Source of the DNA: Elusimicrobiales bacterium
Lineage (GTDB): Bacteria > Elusimicrobiota > Elusimicrobia > Elusimicrobiales > UBA9959
Assembly (NCBI GenBank): GCA_023701245.1
Contig: JAMPXK010000019.1
Coordinates: forward strand, 1 to 40,062
Direction of reading: 5' to 3'
DNA: 40,062 nucleotides
The notes under the pieces were generated by a model, which searched no databases, had not been told where the DNA came from, and worked only from the letters and a program-made list of their open reading frames with translations. A program made the translations under genes and the position numbers. This document shows positions 25,301 to 31,037 of this stretch, one piece after another (the stretch's first letter is position 1; every line of letters starts with the position of its first letter).

Positions 25301-27259
25301 GGCTTCGACCTGAAGAAGGGCACCTTCGACAAGAACGCCGGCATCAGCGTGACCGGCGTCTTCCAGTCCACCCTGGTGCCGTGGATGAAGGACGAGGTGA
25401 AGAAGGGCGTGGAGGAACTGCGCGACACCGCCCGGGCCAAGTTCGACGAGGACACCAAGGCGCTCCGGGACGCCCGGGCCAGGGTGGACGAGATAAACGA
25501 CAAGATAGAGAAGATCAAACAGGAGGACCAGAAGGCCAAGGACCGCGCCGAGGAGGCGCTGGAATCCGCCCGCCGCCGGGTCAACTCCCTGCAGGACAAG
25601 TACGACCACGAGGAGCACGAGGCCCATCACTGCGGCTCCAGGTGGACCCACTGGGCCTGCTCGCCCGGCTGGCGCATAGCCGCCGGCGCCACCTGGGTGG
25701 TGCTGGAAGTAGCCAACGGCGCTCTGACCGCCGCCGAGAAGGCCGTGGCCGCGGCCTCCAACCTGGACCCGCGCATAGCCGTGCTGATAGCGCAGCGCGA
25801 CGTGGAGCGGGCCGCCCTTTCCGTGGCCGAGGCCGTGGTGAAGGTGACCGAGGAGATAGAGGATTTCGTGCTCAAGGAACTGGAAACCGTGCTCGAACGC
25901 GCCGTCTCCAGCATGCCGCTCGAGATAGACGAGGCGGTGATAGTGGGTGACCTGCGCGACATGGTCACGCATAACGACCCCATGGTGCTGGACATGAAGT
26001 TCAAGATCGCCGGCGCCCCCATGCACGAGTTCTTCGCCGTGAAGGTGCCCGACAGCCCCGAGAACGCGGAGTTCGACACCACCTCCTTCGCGCTGCTCCC
26101 GGCGCTGGCGCTGGACAAGCTGACCGAGGCCGCCCTCAACAAGATCTCGCCCAAGGCCTCGCGCTGGGTGCATTCGCATATCGCCACCAAGCTCGCCGCC
26201 GCCAACGAGAAGGTGCGCGCGCAGGTGGAGGCGGAAGAAGAGAAATACGCCAAGGTGCTGGCCAGCTTTGAGAACGGCACGGCCAAGTACCGCAAGGCCT
26301 TCGAGGAGCAGAGCGACGAGCATCTGTCTCTGGTGGAGGCCTACCAGGTCAGCGACACCATGCCCGACAGCCTGGAGTATTCCAACATCTACCTGGCCAT
26401 CGGCCACAGCAGCCACTGCCTGGGCGTGTCCAAGGACGGGCTCAGCGTGATACAGATGCCCTGCAAGGACGCCGACAACGAGATGTGGAGCACCGTGCGC
26501 CTGGCCACCGACACGGCCAAGGGCTACGTGCAGCTCAAGAACAAGGGGCTCTGCCTCAAGGCCCGCAACGGCGACAAGGCGGACAATTTCGAGCCGCTCA
26601 TACTCGCCCAGTGCGACAGCAACGACCGGCACGAGCAATGGAAGGTCCACTCCTCAGACGGCTTCTACGACGAGATCGTGAACCGTTTCGCCCAGAAGTG
26701 CCTGCACTTCAACAAGGAGGACGCCAACCCGGAGAGCGCCTACGCAGTCTGGGCCGGCTGCTACGGGGCCGACAGCCAGACCTTCCGCGATATCACCGAC
26801 GCCGAGAAGCCCACCTGGCACAAGGTGAACGCCATGGTGCGGGCCGGCAACGGCCTCTGCCTGGACGTGGCCGAGGACGCCGAGAACACCGCCGCCGTGA
26901 CCCCGGACAAGAAGGAGCTCAAACTGCTCGCCGCCAAATGCGGCGCGGCCAGCGAGCGCTTCAACTTCATAGAGGAAGTGGACGGCGACATCCGCCTGGT
27001 GCACGCCGAGACCGGCCTCTGCGTTTACCCGCAGGAAAAGGCCCAGACGCTGGCCCTGCGGGCCTGCGACAGGGGGGAGGACATGTTCTGGCGCCTCAAC
27101 GACGTGGCCGGCGCCTCGGACCAGTTCTTTAACCCGGTCCGCAATTCTTGTATGATACTACCGGCGCCTCCGAAGGGCGTTACCCAGGACGCGCAAGCGG
27201 GCCTGGCGGACTGCAGGACGGTCCCCAACGACGCGACTCTCATGGACTTCGTGAAATGA
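19370..27259 (+). CDS. Giant secreted repeat protein with coiled coil and C-terminal ricin-type lectin repeats (2629 residues)
   Basis: The ATG at 19370 has a good SD and starts a signal peptide (hydrophobic about 7-23, ending ALAQAGA); a TTG 36 bases upstream lies in the -10 box. After a unique domain (about 25-180) come 17 tandem units of 59 residues (about 192-1195), consensus VTGDxLKLxDFIPEAAKVP then LxxFAFDSL and VNGKAVTV. A second region (about 1200-2010) has two copies of a module with W-K/R-QPFGI-x-GL (residues near 1422 and 1745). A charged coiled coil (about 2015-2085) is followed by a Cys/Trp/His-rich spot and Ala-rich helices. Residues about 2340-2625 hold six Cys-containing trefoil-like repeats (GLCLKARNGD, HEQWKV, GLCLDVAED, GLCVYP). 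The tail fits a carbohydrate-binding lectin. I recognise no overall family. It is coupled to a secretin gene. Confidence 0.85.
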   Translation: MKYFTKISIAFYFLAGLPLAALAQAGADSPCAVFDKQVASKNLADGAGKWGETAKALAADPLAAQLGLDKLTYGANNRASYDFDLKIGDDSLELEGDLYFDPAPAAGAPAATLRAKTQSRTKTDLVELGQLRATAAELHAALYKEAGGYKLYARLVPYFSDHNKEPRPCIMLSKGKEGVDFAVTGGGLLLKEVYPPAARVKFFDQFALKGIAKQGREIDVLGAVNGKDLKAEFENGRDGLTVTGGELVVSDFIPEAADAPFLNGFAFESFTLAGGSMTVTGLQNGKRLAVWRGADKKSFSVEGDDLKLEDFIPAAAKVPCVNGLALDSVLDRDGQLAMTGKLGGKAVAVAAFPAENKLELSGPALSLPSCLPAFNLPFFKLFSFGNLFAWPDRLEIDGTVNGKDVKLVWIFAPNTVTVTGESLRLDDFIPEAAKVPTLKGFAFLSLEYSKASTRVQGTVSGKAMTVTQSNADKTFTITGDNLTLADFIPETAGITYLNRFTLSKAQRRPGGVTVAGAVDGKAVTVESDEAAKAFTITGESLKLADFVPEAAQVPFLDLFAVDSVRRSPDEFLVTGKAAGKAVTVDDHLSSNIFTVTGAALKLQDFFPAAAEIPALNAFAFEKFTHTADAVTAAGRVNNKAVSVQSGPGDGEFTVKGDALKLQDFIPQAAKVPYLANFAFLSLTRAAAVLKVEGTINSKNVTVTLDKAAKTYTASGSGLQLADFVPDAAKLPYLARFDLTKLQERPDGVLVAGDVDGKAVTVEYFRTDSSFKVTGDGLQLKDFVPQAAGVSYLDNFKFDSLRYAASALTVTGRINDKAVTVKKTLGAPDFSVTGDDLKLTDFIPGADQVPCVSAFALDSVRRSDAELGIAGKVNGKPVSITDSFSDERVQMTGPGLSLPSCLPLSLNIPFLKLFSFEGLFHWPDRLEVDGTVNGKDVKVVWVFAPNTVTVTGDSIKLSDVLPATARLPFLNGFAFLELDYSKSETSVSGTIAGKNVAVTKDNASESLKVTGDALKLTDFVPEAAGLPFLKQFAFDALLYTPAAVTVNGSINSKAVAVTKPFGPGAGFTAKGEGLTLSDIVPEAGGLKAFDRLAIDLVSVSPAAVEVAGKLGGKAVAFSRTRGDKPVSTITADGLTLGDIYAPLAALPAVNAVPLDKLSLDGSSVEAEARLNGVKVAVAAHADQGDSGAYAAIYFDTLAAATFIPAAQGHVVNDIALEKAIFVAQPAGSPARTLTAADLPGSLAKLAGWGGNDSLPLAEGVNFAGWLNVGKSGSLGAAFRTAGLPPANVLLKGTLSPNTFKGMTGKSQAAAASLSEADKQALLAGLNLSVPLPLPPLPALAGMVTVRGPAILSIGGDARAKSSLWARVPPAIAASKPAGDLDVSLQFGLDVTGAGINEKLDALVSLDKGARPGYSLLAVYEGAWKQPFGIQGLTLDNGGFEFSLEKSADASKSGLGFFATAQIGAKNVAVTAQLKRDNGKLSLEYFQLDGQFRPGDFPGGKNIPYGDKFELDQLKLSPKGIEAKTVIAGKKVDAYLFDAGGPGTPNWIFAAAQKNFNVTELLPAAKAIKPLAAMTIPDAALIVSEKGLKNADRNSLGVIAKDLFDRILGKSAVKLNVPDGISVLAGFDADAMGPLGRGLRGIGVHDDAVVMGAVTGVFAGNPGVMLSITMDNPGDPKGLPKKVVSFKPGVAPAYFIQWSGTELDAGLKLPLLVRAGKETLSMDADLELKFADSGVGVKVLAAMDGSWRQPFGIKGLILKNVKLDLAVNETGEVQVGFAGDQLFGRCANPKSQDCLDLDIAMSVKIPLEDGLPDGVAFAGRTPRLGLASLLDITEGLTGAPAGSYISQPAPFFEIKNAQLAFATPGASDPQLGLVGEGFAFAGTFVFMNRELGKVKGSGGPSGTAVKGTIADLDLDIIKFTGNSIDFAMGANPRYAIDSNVNLLGTPQKVKLDIKPPFFQFDLTERLGAFGQALLTVRMDGFDLKKGTFDKNAGISVTGVFQSTLVPWMKDEVKKGVEELRDTARAKFDEDTKALRDARARVDEINDKIEKIKQEDQKAKDRAEEALESARRRVNSLQDKYDHEEHEAHHCGSRWTHWACSPGWRIAAGATWVVLEVANGALTAAEKAVAAASNLDPRIAVLIAQRDVERAALSVAEAVVKVTEEIEDFVLKELETVLERAVSSMPLEIDEAVIVGDLRDMVTHNDPMVLDMKFKIAGAPMHEFFAVKVPDSPENAEFDTTSFALLPALALDKLTEAALNKISPKASRWVHSHIATKLAAANEKVRAQVEAEEEKYAKVLASFENGTAKYRKAFEEQSDEHLSLVEAYQVSDTMPDSLEYSNIYLAIGHSSHCLGVSKDGLSVIQMPCKDADNEMWSTVRLATDTAKGYVQLKNKGLCLKARNGDKADNFEPLILAQCDSNDRHEQWKVHSSDGFYDEIVNRFAQKCLHFNKEDANPESAYAVWAGCYGADSQTFRDITDAEKPTWHKVNAMVRAGNGLCLDVAEDAENTAAVTPDKKELKLLAAKCGAASERFNFIEEVDGDIRLVHAETGLCVYPQEKAQTLALRACDRGEDMFWRLNDVAGASDQFFNPVRNSCMILPAPPKGVTQDAQAGLADCRTVPNDATLMDFVK
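19943..22954 (+). repeat. Seventeen tandem 177-bp coding repeats inside the giant gene
   Basis: Taking the codon for the Asp of DF-I/V-P as anchor, units begin at 19943, 20120, 20297, (variant), 20648, 20825, 21002, 21179, 21356, 21533, 21710, 21887, (variant), 22241, 22418, 22598 and 22778. Steps are 177 bases, except 351 for the pair spanning the first variant, 354 for the second, and 180 for the last two. The variant units 4 and 13 share LSLPSCLP and WPDRLE-I/V-DGTVNGKDVK and lie 1590 bases (530 codons) apart. This indicates a nine-unit block duplication. Confidence 0.9.
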
Positions 27260-29148
27260 AAAAAATAAACGCCTTCCTCATAACCCTGGCGCTGCTGGCG
27301 CCTTCCTTCTCCGGCTGCGCTTCCGGCGCCGCCGCCCGCCGGCCGCGGCTGGACCCGGCGGTGGACCGCATGCTCGCCGAAGCCTCTAAAAAGCCTTCCG
27401 GCAAGACCGCGGCGGACGCGGCGGCCGGCATCAAGGCCCTGCGCAAGGGCCGCTACTCCGAGGCGCAGAAGCGCTTCGAGGCGGGGCTGCGGCTGGACCC
27501 GGAGAACGGCAGCCTGCACTTCCTCAACGGCCTTTCCTACCACCTGCGCTCGCTCTCCGGAGATCAGGGCATGCTGCAGCTGGCCGAGTCCGGCTACGCG
27601 CTGGCGCTGCGCTTCGACCAGGACAATTACTGGGCCTCCTACTTCCTGGGCCACGTGTACTTCGCCCAGAAGCGCTACAAGGACTCGCAGAACCAGTTCT
27701 CCTATGCCCTGCTCTACGCCCCCGAGGACGCAGACTTCCTGCGCGGACTCGCGGTGGCCTCCTACTACGCGCAGGACCTGGAAGCCGGCGGCTGGGCGGC
27801 CGAGAAGGCCGTAAAGCTTGAGCCCGGCCGGGCCTCCGGCTGGCGCGCCGCCGCTCTGCACCGAGCGGCCCGCGGCGACGCCAAAGGCGCGGAAGAAGCG
27901 CTGGCGGAATTCACCGGGCTTTCCAAGAAGGACCCCGGCGCGGCGGGCGAGTGGACCGCCAAGCGCCTGGCCGCGCGGGTGGCCGACTGGAAAGCTTTCC
28001 ATGAGCGCAACCCCGAGCCCGGCAAGACGGCCGGCAGCGTTTTCGGCGGGGCCACCCAGGCCGAGGGCAAGCCCGTAGACCTGGGGGATGGCGGCGACAA
28101 TTACGACGGCGAAGAGGCCGCGGCCACGGCCGCGCTGACGGACGACACCGCCGGCGGCAAGCCCGCCAACCCCAACGCCCCCAAGATGGCCCTGGTGGAC
28201 GTGGTGATCCTCAGCAGCGAGGAGAACCGCAGTCAGTCCAAGGGCGTCAACCTGCTGGCCGGCCTCAAGGCCACCCTGACCGGCACCCTGTACGGCTACA
28301 AGTGGACCTCGGCGCGCGGCAGCGGCGGCACCTCGGGCCGGGCCTCCACCATCTCGCCCACCTTCACCCTGGACGGCCTGGACTACAACCTGAACATCTG
28401 GAACGACGGCGTGAATAAAGCCGAGGTCCTGGCGCGCCCCTCCCTGCTGGCGGTGGAGAACCAGACCTCGCAGTTCTACTCCGGCGCCGAGCTGCACGTG
28501 CAGCTCAACAGCAACAACTCCGACGGATCCCTGGTGAACGTGCCGGTGGGCATCAACCTGTCGGTCACGCCCACCTTCCTGGACGACGAAACCGTGCGCG
28601 TCAAGGTGCACGCCGACCGCAGCTTCATAGAGTCGCGCAACGAAAAACTGGGCTTCTCGGCCTTCTCGCAGACCTCCAAGACCTCGGTGGACGCCACCGC
28701 GGTGCTGCGCTTCGGCGAGACCCTGATCCTGAGCGGCCTCTCGGAGAACGAGACCTCTAGGGGCAAGAGCGGCGTGCCGATACTGCAGAGCATCCCGATA
28801 GTGCAGTGGTTCTTCTCCAACAAGAGCCAGTCCGAGACCAAGAAGTCAGTGCTGATACTTCTGGCCCCGCACAAAGCGCGCCGCGCCAGCGAGCACATGA
28901 CCCCCGCCGAGATCAGGGAATACAAGAAGGCCGTCAAACACGGCCAGCAGGCGGTGGACCACCTCAAGGCCCTGAAAAAGAAGGAAGGCGTGGCCGGTAA
29001 GGACAACCTGGACGCGGTCTTCGAACTGCTCTCCGGCAACAAGTTCTACCGCGAGTTCCAGAGCGGCGACCTGCGCCTGGACGAGTGGCATAATTCCGAC
29101 AGCCTGGCCGGCTCGCTCAAGCGCGTGCTGGGTTTCTTCTGGTACTGA
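27256..29148 (+). CDS. TPR-containing secretin-domain lipoprotein
   Basis: The ATG at 27256 lies in an ATGA overlap with the giant gene and begins a lipoprotein signal peptide with Cys21 (APSFSGCAS; Phe at -3 is unusual). The 630-residue protein has TPR-like repeats (about 50-230; IKALRKGRYSEAQKRFEAGL, YFAQKRYKDSQNQFSYALLY), an acidic linker, and a type II/III secretion secretin core (about 311-540). The core has LARPSLLAVENQ, G-x-x-L-x-V-Q-L, VTPTFLDDETV, FGETLILSGL and GVPILQSIPIVQWFF. Secretins form gated outer-membrane channels. The usual N0/N1 domains are missing and TPRs take their place. Its coupling to the giant protein suggests it exports or anchors that protein; this is inference. 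Confidence 0.85.
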   Translation: MKKINAFLITLALLAPSFSGCASGAAARRPRLDPAVDRMLAEASKKPSGKTAADAAAGIKALRKGRYSEAQKRFEAGLRLDPENGSLHFLNGLSYHLRSLSGDQGMLQLAESGYALALRFDQDNYWASYFLGHVYFAQKRYKDSQNQFSYALLYAPEDADFLRGLAVASYYAQDLEAGGWAAEKAVKLEPGRASGWRAAALHRAARGDAKGAEEALAEFTGLSKKDPGAAGEWTAKRLAARVADWKAFHERNPEPGKTAGSVFGGATQAEGKPVDLGDGGDNYDGEEAAATAALTDDTAGGKPANPNAPKMALVDVVILSSEENRSQSKGVNLLAGLKATLTGTLYGYKWTSARGSGGTSGRASTISPTFTLDGLDYNLNIWNDGVNKAEVLARPSLLAVENQTSQFYSGAELHVQLNSNNSDGSLVNVPVGINLSVTPTFLDDETVRVKVHADRSFIESRNEKLGFSAFSQTSKTSVDATAVLRFGETLILSGLSENETSRGKSGVPILQSIPIVQWFFSNKSQSETKKSVLILLAPHKARRASEHMTPAEIREYKKAVKHGQQAVDHLKALKKKEGVAGKDNLDAVFELLSGNKFYREFQSGDLRLDEWHNSDSLAGSLKRVLGFFWY

Positions 29149-29846
29149 TGACCGCCCTGCTGCCGCTGCTGCTGGCGTTCGCCGGTCCCGCCCTGGGCGG
29201 GACCTTCGAGTTGCGCGACGCGGTGGCGGCCGCCGCGGAGGCCGCAGGCCCCGCCGTGGTGACGGTGACCGCCGGCCCGGCGGAACCGGCCGAAGATCCC
29301 TACGCCGCGCTCTTCTCCGACGCCGACCTGCCCGCAGAGACCGGCTCCGGGGTAGTAATAGACCCCGCCGGCCTGGTGCTCACCAGCGAACATGTGGTGG
29401 GGAACGCCGGCGAAGCCTGGGTCATTTTTTCCGACGGCAAAAAACTGAAAGGCCAGGTGACCGCAAGGGATAAGGACACGGACCTGGCCCTGATAAAACT
29501 CTCCGCCCCCGCGCCGCTGCGCGCGCTGCGCTTCGCAGAAATCGCCCCGCGCGCCGGCGACTGGGCCGTGGCCATAGGCCGCCCTCACGGCGCCGGCCTG
29601 GTGGTAACAGCGGGCGTGGTGTCCTCGCCGCGCCGCCGCGTGCCTTACGGCAAAGGCAGCTTCCGCACCGCCCTGCAGACCGACGCCGCCATAAACCCCG
29701 GTAATTCCGGCGGCGCCCTGGTAAACCTGGAAGGCGAACTGCTGGGCCTGCCCGCCGCCGCATACTCGGCAGCCGGCCCCTACGCAGGTCTCGGCTTCGC
29801 CGTCCCCGCCGCCGCCGCCCGCGCCTTCCTCCAAAAGCACCGCTGA
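29148..29846 (+). CDS. Secreted HtrA/Deg-type serine protease without PDZ domain
   Basis: The 232-residue protein starts in a TGATG junction with the secretin gene and has a signal peptide (about 1-17). The trypsin-fold catalytic triad is present: His82 in LTSEHVVG, Asp112 in DKDTDLALIKL and Ser187 in NPGNSGGAL. Only the protease domain is there; HtrA proteins normally add one or two PDZ domains and are 350-500 residues long. It should act in the periplasm or at the surface. As third gene of the overlapping cassette it may process the giant protein or the secretin. Substrate unknown. Confidence 0.88.
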   Translation: MTALLPLLLAFAGPALGGTFELRDAVAAAAEAAGPAVVTVTAGPAEPAEDPYAALFSDADLPAETGSGVVIDPAGLVLTSEHVVGNAGEAWVIFSDGKKLKGQVTARDKDTDLALIKLSAPAPLRALRFAEIAPRAGDWAVAIGRPHGAGLVVTAGVVSSPRRRVPYGKGSFRTALQTDAAINPGNSGGALVNLEGELLGLPAAAYSAAGPYAGLGFAVPAAAARAFLQKHR

Positions 29847-29893
29847 CCGCGACACGTCACCCGCAAGTTATCCTCGTCGAAGAAAGCCTGCCT

Positions 29894-29909
29894 TAGGCCT
29901 AAAGGCCTA
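29894..29909. other. Short perfect hairpin TAGGCC-TAAA-GGCCTA
   Basis: Six-base arms with a four-base loop lie 48 bases after the protease stop. There is no U-tract, so it could be an operator, an RNA-end structure or a weak terminator. Confidence 0.35.
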
Positions 29910-29932
29910 TTGTGGAGGGGGCCCGTGGTTCC

Positions 29933-29961
29933 TTGCGGCGTCAAGGGGCAGGGGCTACAAT
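29933..29961 (+). promoter_or_regulatory. Promoter of the papain-like protease gene
   Basis: TTGCGG (29933-29938), a 17-base spacer and TACAAT (29956-29961). Expected start about 29968, 31 bases before the ATG at 29999. AAGGAGGG (29988-29995) is a strong SD. Confidence 0.55.
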
Positions 29962-29998
29962 ATGCCATGACCTAGCGCTTTTGGATAAAGGAGGGTAT

Positions 29999-30952
29999 AT
30001 GAAGACCATTCTCGCGGCGATCATCCTGGCTCTCACGGTTCCGTACCCTCTTAAAGCGGAGATAAATTTCGACTCCGCTTCCGGGGATATCCTCCCCGGC
30101 CTGAGCGAATACAGCCGCATAGGCGCGCCGGTCCCGGCTCCCGAGATGGTGCAGGAGGAGCCGGAGGGCTGCACCAGTTTTTCCGTGGAGAGCGCGATGC
30201 GCCAGATCCCGGTCTACGACCAGCGCGTCGGCGGCGACGACAATTCCGACAGCAACAGCTGTTACGCGGTGGTAGCCGCCCATATGTTCGACCATTGGGC
30301 CCTGGGCCGCGGCGGCAACACCGAACTTATTTCACCGCTGATGCTGTCCGCTGCAAGACGGCAAGCCAGGGGCGAGACCGGGCCGTGGAAAGACCAGTCG
30401 CCTGACGGCGGAGACGAACTTGAAGCGAATGTCCTGCTGAGCATGGCCCAGGAAGGCGCCTGCACCCTGGGCGTAACCGCCGGCAGCCGCCAGTCCCTTT
30501 CCGTGGACGAAGAACTGCAGCTGGCCTCGGCCGGCAGGCCGGGCGAACAACTGCGCGGCCGGGAAGGTTTCGCGGCCGCCGCGCAGCCGGAGGTCCAGAG
30601 AAGCATTTCCTGCAGGGCGGTCCCGGTACGGTCCTTCAAGCCGCTCTACGCAAGCAGGCCCCGGCAGGCCAATGGCCAGCGGCGCGCTTTCAACCTGCAG
30701 GAGTTCCGCGGCTTCTTTGCCCGCAATACGGCCAACCAGCCCGTAGCTATCAAGGCCCGCTACTATACCATCTTCGGCGACGGTAAAGACGCCGGCAGCC
30801 CGCACTGGGCCCTGGTTATCGCCCGGCAGATGCGGGAAGGGCGCTGCCAGTACCAGGTACGCAACTCTATGGGCGCCGATACGCCCCTGGTCTGGGTGGA
30901 CGAGATAAGGCTGCAGCATGCCGCCGCTTCCCTGGCGCTGCTGACGCAGTAG
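29999..30952 (+). CDS. Secreted papain-like (C1-type) cysteine protease
   Basis: The ATG at 29999 has an excellent SD and a signal peptide (MKTILAAIILALTVPYPLKA). The 317-residue protein has the papain order Gln-Cys-His-Asn: Gln75 in PVYDQRVGG, Cys88 in NSCYAVVAAH, His269 in GSPHWALVIA and Asn289 in YQVRNSMG. The Cys loop has an Asp/Asn/Ser-rich insert (GGDDNSDSNS) and the spacing between Cys and His (181 residues) is longer than in papain. A pro-region of about 45 residues may precede the core. It lies just behind the giant-protein cassette but has its own promoter. It probably acts outside the cytoplasm; its target is unknown. Confidence 0.75.
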   Translation: MKTILAAIILALTVPYPLKAEINFDSASGDILPGLSEYSRIGAPVPAPEMVQEEPEGCTSFSVESAMRQIPVYDQRVGGDDNSDSNSCYAVVAAHMFDHWALGRGGNTELISPLMLSAARRQARGETGPWKDQSPDGGDELEANVLLSMAQEGACTLGVTAGSRQSLSVDEELQLASAGRPGEQLRGREGFAAAAQPEVQRSISCRAVPVRSFKPLYASRPRQANGQRRAFNLQEFRGFFARNTANQPVAIKARYYTIFGDGKDAGSPHWALVIARQMREGRCQYQVRNSMGADTPLVWVDEIRLQHAAASLALLTQ

Positions 30953-30990
30953 GTTTCAAACCGCCCAACTAAGTCGTTCCTGATAAACAC

Positions 30991-31020
30991 AAAGGCCCCG
31001 CGGAACTTCGCGGGGCCTTT
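30991..31020. terminator. Strong bidirectional terminator
   Basis: AAAGGCCCCGCG (30991-31002) and CGCGGGGCCTTT (31009-31020) form a perfect 12-base stem with a six-base loop. A-tract and T-tract at the ends serve the converging protease and P-ATPase genes. Confidence 0.9.
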
Positions 31021-31037
31021 GCATTCCTGCCCTTATT

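Noticed and set aside
23726-26650. Very long open frame on the minus strand opposite the giant gene
   Set aside because: It mirrors codon bias of the plus-strand gene in GC-rich DNA; its protein is Gly/Val/His/Gln-rich low complexity with no motif, promoter or SD.
27148-27255. Upstream start of the secretin gene at 27148
   Set aside because: It would put 36 residues before the lipoprotein signal peptide and overlap the giant gene by over 100 bases; the ATGA junction at 27256 fits better.
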